Below are positions 46,790 to 60,139 of a DNA stretch of 64,000 bases, piece after piece. The notes beneath the pieces were generated by a model. That model was not told the origin of the DNA. It saw only the letters and a list, made by a program, of their open reading frames with translations, and ran no database searches. The DNA lies in contig OU342816.1 in NCBI GenBank assembly GCA_910591455.2, positions 19,085,807-19,149,806 on the forward strand. Reading direction: 5' to 3'. The position numbers were made by a program, and so were the translations under genes. Position 1 is the first letter of the stretch, and the number at the start of each line of letters is the position of its first letter. Source of the DNA: Pholis gunnellus (Eukaryota > Chordata > Actinopteri > Perciformes > Pholidae).

Positions 46790-46945
46790 ATGGGAGGGGG
46801 GGGGGGGGGTGGGACAGAAAGATATAGAGAAACAGAGTGAGTGAGTGAGACAGGCAGACAGACAGAGCGAGAGAAAGACAGACAGAGAGAGACAGACAGT
46901 GTGTGTAGAGAGACAGACAGAGAGAGCCTGCGTGCGTGCGTGTGT
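46790..46945. repeat. G-run, GACA and GT low-complexity tract
   Basis: A G-rich run near 46793-46809, then GAGTGAGTGAGACAGGCAGA and GACA repeats, then GCGTGCGTGTGTG. The GAGTGA/GACA motif is also found at the end of the array units, but this is simple-sequence similarity. Confidence 0.85.
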
Positions 46946-49900
46946 GTAACTGGTTGCCATGGTGAGGACGCACCTGGCGTTAGAAGCAAACTGATTAAGA
47001 AACGTTACAGTAAACAGTGATTTTGAACAAAACTCCTTTTAACAAAAAGCAGGAGTCTGAGTGCCAAAATAAGGATACCGTGAGAAAGATAAGACTCTGC
47101 CGAACGCGATGATGTGTTTTTTATGTTGGTGGTGTTAAAAATGTGAGCTCCGGCGCAATATACAAAACTGGTACCGTCTGCTTTCTTTGAGAAATGAGTG
47201 GTCAGATTTAACATTGGTCTCTATGGAGCAGAAAGTTGGTTTTCCTGTCAATTAAGGTCTGTAGTGCAAAATGTGTAAATGTGCTGGATTCCACAGTCAT
47301 TTCTCTAGACCAGCACACCATTAGCTAACTTTTTGCAAAAAATAATGCATGAGGTGTGCAAATTGTGGCACTCTGAGCAATTTGTTTTCAGAAATCACAA
47401 AATATTTTCCTGCTCTGCTCCACTCTAACAATTATGCCCTCACTCTAGCCCTTAACGAGCTGCGCAATACACACCCATTATAAAATCTGAAATGGAGCCA
47501 AAATGTTCCTGAAACTTAATCTGCGACTTCATGAAAACTGTGCTAGCTATCAAAATGTCCATTTGGCTCAATAACCTCCAGCGTTTTGTCTACGTTTTAA
47601 ACTTTAAATCATTTTTCTATGTTAAAGTATGGCTTGTCAATATGGGTCCAAAGTTCGTGAAGAATATCTATGTGAGAGCGAAGTCTAGTCATCGTAACCA
47701 GGAGCACATGTACCAATGTAAAAAATGCAAACTGCTTATAGCACCCCTTGAGGGCTGTCTGCCATGACGAGTGGTTGATGTTAGTGGAAAAAAAAACACG
47801 GGGAAAAAAACTGTCAAACCTTCCAAAAAAATAAGAGGCTTACATGCTCTCTCCTAATGGCTCTGTCCTCCATGTGCACTATACTTGTTTTCACAAGGGC
47901 CTTTTTGTTTGCTTTAATACTTTCCAGGGGTTTTGGGGTTTTTCGGGGGCGGAGAAGAGAAGATATGAAGTTTTTAAAGCCTCAGGCACGTGATCAAGAA
48001 CCTGAGGACGGCTTAAATCCATTACATTAGCAGCACTTAATATTCCTTGGTGGTCCAGTGCATTAAGCAATGAGCCACAAATGGGAGAGAGAGTGAATCA
48101 AGAGCCATCAGCACTACCAATGAAGATAGGATGGTGGGTTTATTCGCAAAGCAATTCACAGACTTAATTAAGTTTCTTTTACAAACATTTTCAAATCTTG
48201 TCTATTTCCCCTTGCCAAATACCAACAACAGCCTGTACTCTTAGGGGAACTGGTGCACAAATCCAAAAAGGAAGTGCTTAAATTCCCCCATATGCTCTCC
48301 TGGAAGTAGTACGGTCTGTTTGGCATCCTTTACAACACTGCCAGTCTCACGCACCTGTAAGAGAGAGACGACTCTAAAAAGCCTGATGTGTGCTTCTTTT
48401 TACTTTGCAGCTATAAACTCCATGAGTCCATGATGGTTGACTGGAAGCCCTTTCAAGCCTCACTGATTTTCTACCACATATAAAAATGGACGGCCTAGAC
48501 GAGCAACAGAACGAGGTGCTTGGCCAACCGTTCTGCCCACTAGCAGACCAAGATAAATCAAATCAGTTTGAACTTTTATTAAGCACCATTCGAGCCATTA
48601 AAAGCCAGCTGCACGTTATTTTTTTAGGCTCTCAATGTTGTAAACAAAGCAAAAAAATGAAGTGCTCTTATTTCAAAAAGAAGAGTTTGTCCATTCTTTA
48701 GAAAAACAGGATTCCACAATCCTCAGAAAAACTTGTAAAACCGAGCGTTGTAAGCCAATAAAATTACTGCAAAACACATTTGTACAACAGTTGGAGAGTT
48801 GTACATACTTCCTCCTCTCTTAAACTGTTGGACCACGCTGTACATCTTTGGGCATCATCATTATGATCTAGCAGCAGAGAAACATGCTTTCCAGTCATTC
48901 TCCTGATTGTGGCTCTGCGTTTACTCCCAGTTTCTATCGAGTGAATCATGGAACCAAAAGGAGTTTTAGTATCATTCTGTGGAGGGTTTTTTTTCATATG
49001 ATCTCAGCTATTTTTGTCTTCCGTGGCGTCATTTAGCGTGACTAAGCTAAAAACAGTTCCAGCTTGCTAATGATCCCCCATTAAAGTGCTCCTTCCCATC
49101 CTTGCTGTCGCAATAATAATATTATTACCATTTTATTCACCCCGAATGATTTTACATGCTTACATGAAATTTAGGCCTAAAACAAAAATCTGATGAGTTC
49201 TGTGTTACTGGGTTTCATACTAGCTGGAGGCACAAGGGACTCTAATCTACAACATGACACCCTCCCACCGCCGTCTGGTAAAAGGGACAATAAATCACAA
49301 AGACCCTGTAGCGGAATACAAACCTTTCCTCCATCAACCGAAGTCACGTGCTCACACCAACAGCCGGATGCATCACACCATTAAAGGACATTCTGTTCTC
49401 TGTGATGAAGAGATTCCTCTACGTCCACCTTTCACAATTAGAATTGTCTTGGCTCAGTCTCCTGCGTTCATGACATACGTGTCTGGTTTTAAATTGAACG
49501 CCTCCTTGACAAAATCCACACGTTTAAGCAATTCAACACTGCCGCCCGCAAACCTCTCAGAGGCCGCTAAGATTACAGTGGCAATGTGGGGGCAAATGGC
49601 AGACGAGTGATTGCGAGTTCCAAATAAAGAGGTCATTAAAAAGTGCCAAGATGTGGAAACATGCAGCGTTGAACAAAAGTAACATATCAGAAGTAACTCC
49701 AATTACGCTCTCCTAAAATGATCACACTTTAAGGCCTATGCCTCATCAACTTTTTCTCTAAAGAGGGCCTTGTTCAGAGAGACCTGTTTCCTGTCCAGTG
49801 TTGCTGTTCTTGGCAGCGTAGTGCAGATGGGACTGATTTCTGACAGACCACACACCATTTTAAAGGGTGGATGGCGTTTATTTTTGTGGCGTTTATTTTT

Positions 49901-51646
49901 GTGGAGGGACAAGCAAATACCTCTCAAATGGGTCGAGATATTTGCACAAATTAAAGTTACCTATACATTTAGTCATATTCTCTGCCACTCCGCCCTTTCT
50001 GAAATGAATAAACACATAAATGGCTACGGTTCTGATTAGTTTCACGGCACAACCTTTGACATGATGGCTTCTTTGAGGTTTGCAGCTGGTGCATGCAGAC
50101 GAGCGCAGAGCTGTACGTGAAATCAAACAGGATATCATTAAGAAAATGTCCTGAAAGGCCGCACATGTGTTCAACACACGTGACGCGCTATAGTATACTA
50201 TAGTCTATATAGCATAGCAGCAATCAACATGGCAGAGGCATGTTTCCTGGCCCACACTGCGATGGTGCAGCTGTTGATTCAGCTGGAGTGTGTGTGTGTG
50301 TGTGTGTTTGGAAGGGGGACACAGAGGGCTGTTGGAGGGTGTAAAGAGACTGACTGAGGGAACAGCGTGGACTGAACAGTCCCCACGAGACACAACAGTC
50401 ATAACTGAGTTCATGTTAACAACTCGAGGGCTAACTCGCAGCTAAAGCCCCATTACACCTCGGGGCTAATGCTAACATGCGCATGGTTATGAAAGAGCAA
50501 CACGCATTAGTAGAAAGGCTCTTCTGCAAAAAAAAAAAAATCTACTGTTGAAATGTGTCGAGACTACACGGCTGCTTGAGAAACACAAACATTTGTTTCT
50601 ATATGTGTTGGTGGCACTCATACAATTTGTATTTTACCATCTCACAATGTCATGGCAACCACATATTTCATCTTTACAGTCCTCGGTTTTCCGATTTTTT
50701 CCCCTGTGTCAGAGCAGCGAAATATAAGATGCTTCAGTGCTATAAAGCAAATAAAATAAATGACGCCTGGCCTAAGATCTGAGTGCACTGGCACTTCTAC
50801 GTCACGCCTGGCATCATTTACAGAGCCACAACTCCTGGGAAGGAGCGATGGAAGGGGGATCAAAGATGAACTTGCAAAGTGGTTCAAAAGCATCTTTCAA
50901 ATCCACCCCAAGCTCCTCTGTGGCGCACAGTTATCATCTCCACCAGCCGAGCTTCTCGGCTGTCCCGCGGCTCAACTTCTGCACAGCTCTCCAAACAGCT
51001 TAGTGGTCTGTGCCATGATTTGATACTCCTAACAGTTCTCAGTCCAAAACCTGTGACGGAACCGTTCACTGACGCACGCTTCAAGCAAGTCGTTTGCAGT
51101 AAAAAAAAAAAAAAAAAAAAACTTTTTATACCAGACTGATTATGACACACAAAGTGGTTTAATGAAATACAAAGATGACATAATAACACAAGGGAAGAGG
51201 AGGAGCGGAAATGTGAGATAGGAGACCAAAACGACGCCTGAAGAGAAAGAGGGACAAGAAGCTGGCGAGATTCCTCCATGTGAGCTGCGGGGAGTTTTGC
51301 ACGAGGCTCATTTTTCCAGCTGTGGCACCCTCCTGTGGTCCTACTTCATCTGCTATCCTCTTAACTTTTTCACTGACTACATGGACGGGGGTTATTCCAA
51401 AATGTTGCTCTGGACTCAGAGGAAGTCCAGCAGACAGTGAGTAAGAGGGTTTGATCGACCACAGCCAGCGGGGCCTGAGGAGAAAGCGCGGGGGTTGACG
51501 GTTTTAAGTTGCTCTCGTCAGCGACTGAAACTCTAAATCTCGCTGCCAAATCTCATTCCCAAAGCCCAACATGTGAAAGTGTGTGCATCAAAAATGGCCT
51601 TACGTGAGGGAGAGAGTTGCTACGCATGTACTTTATTAGTCTCACT

Positions 51647-51700
51647 GAGTGTGTGTGCGTGCGTGCGTGCGTGTGTGTGCGTGTGTGTGTGTGTGTGTGT
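51647..51700. repeat. GTGC/GT microsatellite
   Basis: Alternating GTGTGTGC, GTGCGTGC and GTGT units. A shorter pure GT run lies at 50290-50308. Confidence 0.9.
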
Positions 51701-53652
51701 TGGACGGGCAAGGACACAGCCCAACTAAGAGTTTCCATTTTCATCAACTTAAAGGTATTTCACACACCCCATCCATTTTCTTTCAACAATACCATTCCAC
51801 AGTCGCACTCGGTGTTTATTTTCCTGACTTTAATTGGGCATGCAAGGTGATCACGCTATCAAAAGGGAGACTATACAGAGTTATCCAAATGGAAATTCTA
51901 CAATAAAAACATGTCCTTAGCACTCCTCCTTCGCTGCTCTTCACCAGCCTGCCAAACCAAACAGCTGCACACAAATTTTCTAATTGACAATGTAACCGCT
52001 AGTAACCACTGTTTCTTTTGAACGAGCTGTGACAGAATTCCAGCCAGAGGCTTTTAAAAAAAAACACTTGACCGGCAGAGCCAATACACCCGACAGCCGG
52101 ATTTAGTCAGAATAGCTTTGTGGAGCGAGGTAGACACCTACACTGGATAGCTTAAACATTACAGCTACAGCCAAACCCAAAGAGGTGGAGACAGATTTAG
52201 AGAATATCTAGAGTCCTTGTTAAGATTCCTGGGAGGAGGATCTGAAGGCGCCTGGTTTGCATTACTTGCTTCAGGGACGGTTAAATTGCCTTCTTTGACA
52301 GTTAACTCGGCTCTCTAACCTCCAAAACCAAATATGGAAAATAGACAAAAGAAATGCTAAAACAAACCGATGTCCATCATTTATTTCATTACAAACCATT
52401 AACATACTATGGAGGGAGTTTAAACATATTCAGGAAGCCGGATTTCAAACAAGACTGAACGCATTAAAGTGCGCCACATACTTCATGAGATACCAGCTGT
52501 CAAAATCCAATTAGCAGTTAACTTCGTTGAAAATGTGATTGCTGTCATTTTCAGCACCATGTGATTAGTCTTGATTCATTTTGATACAGCACACAGACTT
52601 TCCCTCAAATATTTGAGGTTCAAATTAAACAAATAGAGCGGATCGAGGTAATTTGTTTGCCAGTTCGTAGTAGATTCACCGTCTCAGCTGATGTTAATTG
52701 CTGCGTTCCCTCATAATGATGCTTCACAAGGAGAAATGAACTGTGTGAGGATTAGGGTTGGGCAACAAGGCAACATTTTTTAAGAATCTGAAAACAACCA
52801 GGAGCTGATCTGACACACAGAATCTTTTCAAATAGACAAATCATACAAACAAAATAACAAACAATCTTCAATCTTGTCTGTGCAATATGCAAGTTAAGAA
52901 ATAGCTTATTTTCTGTGATGTGATTGGTTGTTAGTATGCTGTAACGGATCAACAGCATTTCAAAGTTTATGATTGTCTTATTGAGGAAATGTTCCATCAT
53001 GATCAGTGTAATATATCGTTTATAGAGTCCAGCCCTGCTCACAATTACTTTAAGGAATAAGAAGAATAAGTCACTGTATCGTCATTAATGAACAAAATGA
53101 TTTAATTGTCGGAGACATGGAGGATTTAATAGAACATGTGCTTTAAAAAAACTAATCCTTACAGCTGGACCTTCTATGAAAGACCATTAGTGAATGAAAA
53201 TGATTACCTCACAGGGTCACACACATGACTGATCAATGAGCACCAGAGACACAATGTGAGCAAGTTTCAAGACTATTCAAGATCACTGAGGCAAATCCTT
53301 GTATTGGATGTAACGAAGCCTTAAGAGCATTAAGCAATTAAATCAGTGACAAAGAAAAAAAATCAAGTCTCTTTCATTTCAAACACGAGGAGATGATCTG
53401 GTGTATTATGGTACATTATGCGAGTGAGAAAGGCCCACAGTGTTGTGTCAGCTGTGTTACAGGATCAGAGCCCCGGAGTGATTCAACGTCATTGACGCTC
53501 CGTTGTTTCAGTTTGTTTTGATCTGCAATTACGAGTGACCGGAGGAGCACCTGACATCTGCTCCCTAAACCAAGAAGGGAAGCGCAGCTCGGTGGGCTTG
53601 AAACGCAACCTAAAAGACAAAGCAAAACACCATCCAAGTGCACACGACTCAC

Positions 53653-53699
53653 CTTCTGAAAGAAATCCTCAGCGCCGTTGACTCTCCCCTCAGAGGCAG
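53653..53699 (-). CDS. bicc1: bicc1 exon 2
   Basis: A 47-nt exon between acceptor CTAG|CTGCCTC and donor AAG|GTGAGT. Joined to the G left by exon 1 it codes AASEGRVNGAEDFFQK, the Bicc1 segment just before the first KH domain (EDFFQK is conserved). It ends in phase 0. The short length hides it in simple frame searches; splice sites and homology define it. Confidence 0.88.
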
Positions 53700-56600
53700 C
53701 TAGAGTGAGACAGAGAAAGAGGAAAATAAATTCATAAAACCACACAAAGACCGCTCAGTTCTTCTTTTTTTTTCCCCACACAACATAACCTTAACACGGC
53801 CAAAATCACACACAGATTATCCGGTCGCCTCAAAATGTTACAGTATCTTCACACAGAGCAGTGCTTATGGTGGATCTCCATTTCTTTGGATATTTTGTTT
53901 GGCAGAATGGAAGAAAAAGAGTCATGTCCTATAATCCCGGAGATTGGATACAGCTTCTGTGTGCTAAATTGATGGCTACAGTGAAAATATTTTGAAGTAG
54001 GCGTTAACAAAGTATTTTGTCCCACACTTGGGTCAACTGGTGTCTATTTTGCACTTCTTAAAAAAAAAAAAAAAAGGACTTTCACACTTTGGAAATTCGT
54101 CTGTCAGCACACTGTACACTTCCGCCGCTGGGGACTACAGCGTCTAAAGACTTAACTGCCCATTCTCTAAACAAAATAGGCACTCAGGAGAGTCCCGGTA
54201 CTTTAAAAGTCATCTTCAGGTGAAAATGCCAAGAAACTCCCACAGCCAATACAGTGAGCTGGATAGAAACAGAGGTCCAACCACCAAAACAAAATCGGGC
54301 CTGTAGTCCTCACAGACGGCGTTCTTGAGAGGGATCTGTTGCCGTCTCACGGAGATAGATTTGTCTCAATGTTATTTGTGTGAACACATCGAGTGTAATA
54401 TGTAAATATAAAAGACCTTCCACAAATACAAAAAAAGATTTTGCAAATATAAAGCAGATCTACAAATACACAAGCAAATTAGACAAATACATTTTTTTTT
54501 TTTTAAATCTATGAATGCATTCAAATAATTTACAAATAAAAGCATTAGTGAATATCTTTTGAACATTTACAACTTGTACGCTGAAGCCTCAATGTCGGTA
54601 CAAAAATGTACTTGCATGACTCGGCCATTTTGGGATAGCCCATGATGTCATTTCTGCATTTCAAAGTAAGAGCATGCAGTCTCTCTGTGAGCAGTTTCTT
54701 TTTTCTATTAAATAACCAGCAATAAGTAACATGCATTTATTATTCTATAATGTAATTGTGACACAGTGAGTGTGTGTTTATTTGTTGCATGTATATTATC
54801 TAGCACACACATTTATATTTCTGATTGAGAATGAAAGGCGTGAGAACTCTTGTGGGCAACATTCAGCCTGAATATATTGAAATATATATAGGGCAGGCCC
54901 TCAGAGGTGACATTAGTGCCAACTGAAGAACCAGCGCAAGCCCCCCCCACTTATAATAGGGACATAAAAAATAACCAATTGCTGATTATATGAAAAAGAG
55001 AAACGGCTCATAGTAAGACTCATTGCAGAAATGGTGGAATGGCATGAATACATGTTGATTTTTGTTCGGACTGGTGTAAAGCTCGTCTCAAAACTGTGTC
55101 TCAAAAGCAAATCCGCAAACGTAATAAAAGTTATAAATGAAAAGCATTCAGGAATATCTTCCCAACACTGACATGTATTTTTTTCTGTAGAATTTGTTGG
55201 TCTATTTGCAGGTTTTACAGTTCAGGCATCAATGCTGAGCTCAAGAATGATGGTATGATTCAAAGAAAACCAAAGTCCTGCTATGCCTCATCTGCAGATC
55301 ACAACGCTTATATTTCAGAATGAATGGTCGGATGCGTCGTATAAAATGTCTGTTCCCCTAAGGAGTATGTCTGCAGTGCACACAGTAAGATGTGGAACCT
55401 GGGTGTGAAAGGCATTGTTATGACTTCACCCATCAACACCACATTTCAAAGCACAAAAAAAAAGAGAAAATGAAAACCCTCACGAAACACAATTTCATTT
55501 TCCACCAGACCTGTCATTATAGGTGATACATTCGGTGATACACCATGAGCATTTAACACATGCTTGTACTTAACGCAGGCTGCCCAGTAAACACGTGCAG
55601 GCCGCCATGGAGACAGACAGACCCTTGGCTCAACGGGTAAGTTGTTTTCAGATGAAATTTGTGTTCATCAAACGCTCAGCACCCGATCACACTGATAGCA
55701 GATGCATTCTGGCTACTCTTTGGCTTGTCACGCAAGACATAATAATAATAAAAAGGAAATCTAAGAAGGATATGGATTAGAAACTGATGGCCAATGTAGG
55801 CTAACACAGCATTTCAGAGTCAGTTTTCATAAAGCGGTCACAGAAATGAAGGAAACACCAACTATAACCCGAAACCACTATCCTGTCGAGCCGCAATGTA
55901 AACAAGACAACGTCCAATTCAATACTTCACCCACGAAGTAAAGCGAAGAAGCAGACACATCCAGATATGTCAACGTTTTCATCACTTCACCTGCTTTGGA
56001 AACACAGTTTCACGGTCGTGACTCCCATGGAAGAGTGACATCAGCACATGGAGTGTGTCACAGATGGGGAAATAACAAAGTTGCTGAAGCAATGGTGGAT
56101 GCCGCTTACGCTGCTTCAAGGGCCACAGATTTTTGTTTATAGTTAGTCATCTTACAGAGCGGCTGGTGCTCGTAGTGATGCACTCGGCTTACAGCCTGAT
56201 GCTGTGCATAAATAGTGAAGACAGTAACGACATGCAGCTCGCCATGAACACCGATGTGGACTGAATTGAACAAACTTTGAAATTAAAAACAGTTCGGGCT
56301 ACAGTTCAAACGTTTCTTTGTGTGCAATTCAAGAGAAAATGTATCGACAGTTTGGTTTTGGTTTGGTTGCAGAACATGTTTTAACTTTTTAAGATTGGGA
56401 ATTTGAGCTGTGGGAAGAGGACAGACACTTGTAGAATAAACAAGGAAAAAAAAGTTATCCACAGATTAACCGACATTGATGAAACATGCCTGTGAGCCTT
56501 GGCTGATGATTAAACAAGCTGCTCTGCATTTACGCAAAAGGAAAGAGATTTGGTTATCTTGATGACAGTGAGTAGAAGTGTTTAGATCCAATATTTAGTT

Positions 56601-59593
56601 TAGATAACGTTCAGCTTTGAGGTAGAATGACTAAGAACAGCTCTTGTCTCTCTTTAGGTGGCCTGAAGGTCTCCAAGTTTATGAAAGTCCCCCGTTACTG
56701 CGAGCGTTTCCTGTAAGAACTAAGACAAACAAAGAGGAGCGCAGCAACATCTAACAGACCGTTTTTCTTTCCTACTCGTCTGCTGAAACCGTCTAGTAGT
56801 GCTCGTTTTCTCTCTCTGGGAGTTACTTTTGTTTAGTTGATAAAAGAATACCAAAAGTCTCTTTAACTGGCCAATTAAGGAGTCAGATCAAAAAAAAACA
56901 TGGTAAACCAATTAAAATGCCACTTACAAACAAGTCAGAATACTCTTGAGTAATGCTGTTGAACTTTGGATTCTTTTGATCACACAGAACATCCCAACAT
57001 ACGCTTCACCTGAACGGTCACTGATTTGTAAACGTACTGGATATGTAACAGAGGTCTGGTATTATTCACAGAGAAAACATTTACCGAGAAGGAAAAAGGA
57101 AAAAGCAACCTGTGCTGCGTGTCTGGCCGGGTTGTGAGGACGCTGTCGGGCGGAGTGACAGATGTGACTTTGTGGAGCTAAAGCTTCTGTGAGGCTCAGC
57201 AACCAGGGCCGGTAATTAGACAACAAGCCCTGTGCAGCTAGCATTGGCACGATAACTATATTTATAGTTCAGTAAATTCCATTTCAGCTGCACCCCAAAA
57301 ACTAATTTTAAAATTTGACATCAAAAAGTATTTCCATAGAAACACTAAGGTGCAAAGAGCTACATGCAATCTCCTCTTCTCCTGAACACACGCACGTTCA
57401 AACGATGCAGAACTGGACGTGCTGATCTTTTGAACACCTGTAAGTATTTAATTCAACATCAGTGTAGGAGTCATACACATGTGAACATATCAAATGGCAG
57501 CTCTTTCCTTTTTTACTCCAATCAGCCTATAAAGCCAACTGATGAATTAAAACATCACACAAACTATAAAAAAATGTTTGCCGATACTCAAGTCAGCAGT
57601 ATTACATTTCAACACATTCAACCCTTGTGTCAAAAACTCGGATGTCAAGAGTCAAACGAGGCCTTATGGCATGAGTCAGGAGACAAAAAAACAACATCTC
57701 TGGTTCTGCTACATTGATTATTGATTTTCCTTTACCGACAATCGTGAGTGCAAGGAGTGCAATGCTAAAGTGATATTGAATTAGCTGCTCCTAACATTCA
57801 CCAACCACTACCGCTGTTTCTTTGTCAACTGACAATTTGTGATCGCTGCTGAACTATTTGTTTTAAGTTATTGTTGCATTGAAGATCAACATCTGAGATT
57901 TGTAAGTCAGCTGCTGTCTGGCAACCTTTTCAGTGCAGGAAACCACAAAATCTAAATATGGTGGCTCTCAAGTTCACAATCTATTGCCTTGTAGATTTGA
58001 TTAGCCAACAACATTGGCTCTTTCACATTTGTCGTAATCCCCCTTCTCAAATAATTTGGCAGGCATTTTACCACAGAAATGCGTCGGTCATGCCTCGTTA
58101 CTTTCATAACCAATTATTGTTTACTGACCAGAAAAACTGGGAGACAGATGAACACAGCGGCCCGTTTCTTTTCCACAACCTCGCTGCAATGTCAACATGA
58201 GCAATGTCACCCGTGATGTCATGATGCAGCAGTTGTGAAACAAGATGTTGGCAGCAATACGAGACCGCACTAACTAAACTGTAAAGACTAGACTGGATAG
58301 AATAAACATAGCACAAACAGACGTAGAAACACTTGTAGGACGTGGCGCACGGTTTGTCCGGGACACTCAGTTTTAGGGCCGGCCTCTGGTTAAGTTGTTT
58401 TCCTGGAAGAGTTGGGGATGACATGGAGCTTTGAGGAATGTACCGAGCAGCGAGGCAGCAAACGGGACATTCTCAAGGGGAACTGTGTCTGTATGTACGT
58501 GTGTGTGTGTGTGTCTGAGAGTTTAGGATAAACTTACTTCAAGACCAGACGCTCGCTGAGGATTACTCCAAAAAGTAGTCACAAATTTGAAACTACAACT
58601 TAAACATTACAGACGAACAGCTTCCACCATGTTACAGTGACGAAACCAAAAGCTTTACTCATCCGAACGCTAAATCATGCTCGTTTTAATTACAGTACAG
58701 TTATGACTGATGTTCCTCTTCAGTTGTTGTTTGGCTGAGTCTCTGCCTTCTTGGAAATCACAAAGAATCTTAATATTCCACACTTGTGTTTTGAAATGTG
58801 TGATAAAGAGTCTCCAGGGACGTTCCAACAGAGACTGTCCTGTCCTGATGAGCCTCTCATCGCTTGTTTAATGTTCACCATCACTTGCATGTGATTAGAA
58901 GAGAAACCACACAGCGAGTAAAACACGCAGTAAAAGTCAACATGATAGTGTAGAACAAATATAAGATTACTTTTTTTTTTTTTTTAAAGGAATCTTGCAT
59001 TAAGTTGAGGCAGAAGTCATGAAAATGTAATTTTCTAATGAAAACTGTTGCTACTGTACGTGTATATAGCCTTTTTTATTTTTTTTACAGAAAAGTAAGC
59101 AAACTCCATGTTCAGGTCAATATCTGTTTAGTCTACAAACAAATAAATGCAGCTATGGGAGTTTGTGCAGCGACAGCCTGTGGTCGGGGCGTGTAGCTGC
59201 ACACTTCAGTCGCCCTCTTATACGGCCCCTTTGTTTATGTTGGACTCCTACAATGACCCTTTCTCTACACAACTACCAGCCTACTTTTGGTAACTTGAAA
59301 TGTTGGCATTGTGCGTGATCTGAAACGAATCAATTAAGACAATTAGGGGCCAATTAGCTTTCGGTTTTCAATTAGTGTTATAAAAGTAGATTACATGTTG
59401 ACCGTGGAAGGAAGTTGGTAGTTTTACGCTAATTTGAGAGTACAAGTTGTCCAAAACTTAAGTTTGAATAGCTCGGAAACAACGGGACAGGAGATCAAAC
59501 GTGGACAGGATATAGGCTAAAAAACCGCATTATCCAATGAAAACGCTCACATTTACCACTAACTCTGTAGTTAGTTCATTTAATTTATTTTAC
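53700..59593 (-). other. bicc1 intron 1
   Basis: About 5.9 kb. Contains A/T runs (54061, 54490, 58972) and a GT tract near 58500. One isolated plus-strand exon candidate at 56658 is listed separately. No other gene is evident. Confidence 0.65.
56658..56712 (+). other. Candidate 55-nt exon in bicc1 intron 1, opposite strand
   Basis: A good polypyrimidine acceptor (CTCTTGTCTCTCTTTAG|) and donor (|GTAAGAAC) bracket 55 bases with one frame reading GLKVSKFMKVPRYCERFL. Codon-like composition stands out from the intron. I recognise no protein and see no neighbouring exon. Confidence 0.25.
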
Positions 59594-59813
59594 CTAATAA
59601 CATGACTTCCAACTTCTTACGGCCCACTTGAAACCTCTCCTCGGTCCACTCCGGGTCTGGCAGCGGATGGAGTCCGCTCAGGTCCTCCTCTGATCCCGGG
59701 AGAGGAGAGTCGGTCCTGCGCTCGCTGTTGGAGCCCTGGTCCGACTGGTGACAGGTAGGACATCCAGTGAAACAGCCGGTATCAGCCAGCACTGCAACAG
59801 TGAACTCACGCAT
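59594..59813 (-). CDS. bicc1: bicc1 exon 1 (N-terminus)
   Basis: From the ATG at 59813 it codes MREFTVAVLADTGCFTG, then SDQGSNSERRTDSPLPGSEE and PEWTEERFQVGRKKLEVMLL. It ends at donor TTAG|GTAAAA, leaving one base that completes an Ala codon with exon 2. SNSERxTDSP, PEWxEERF and RKKLE match the Bicc1 N-terminus. The first ~20 residues differ from the mammalian start and could be a fish-specific beginning; an ATG further upstream (LNNV...) is in frame but less likely. Confidence 0.88.
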
Positions 59814-60139
59814 TGTGTGTAGCGATGGATGGACGGTGGTAACGTTGTTTAACACCCCTTAATAGTATGTATATAACACCAGTTGAACTACACAGGCCGC
59901 TTCTATGAAGCTAACTACAAATTATATCTTAGTAACGTTAGTCACGATCACCGTTAAGTAAGCTGGCCTCAAGCTAACACTGTTAGCATGCTAAGCTAGC
60001 CAAGTGCTTGTCAAATGTTAGAACTATGGTCAATGCTAGCGTACGTACAATAACTCATAGGAGTAAGTTTATAACTCACCTTTTTAACCAAAGAGGACAC
60101 ATTTCTTGTACAGTTGCTTGTCGGGAGAGTCATTGAAAC
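59814..60139 (-). other. bicc1 5' region up to transposon arm
   Basis: Presumed 5' untranslated or promoter DNA of bicc1 on the minus strand. It contains short GCTAGC/TTAGC repeats. It ends abruptly at the PHD-element arm, which may separate the gene from its upstream control DNA. Confidence 0.45.

Larger units (their letters stand above)
45504..53652 (-). other. Region between bicc1 exon 2 and the SAM exons; KH exons not found
   Basis: A complete bicc1 has some fifteen or more exons here, covering the KH domains. I looked for KH-type blocks such as VIGKGG and for exon-like frames with splice sites and saw none. Content is AT-rich DNA with hairpins, GACA/GT microsatellites and long A runs (near 51101 and 54061). 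Short frames on both strands look random. Confidence 0.55.

Noticed and set aside
46757..46989. Overlapping frames rich in Leu/Ser/Cys
   Set aside because: They come from GACA and GT low-complexity DNA.
48764..48997. Possible KH-exon of bicc1 on the minus strand
   Set aside because: No VIGKGG-like block or flanking splice sites, and no similarity to remembered Bicc1 segments.
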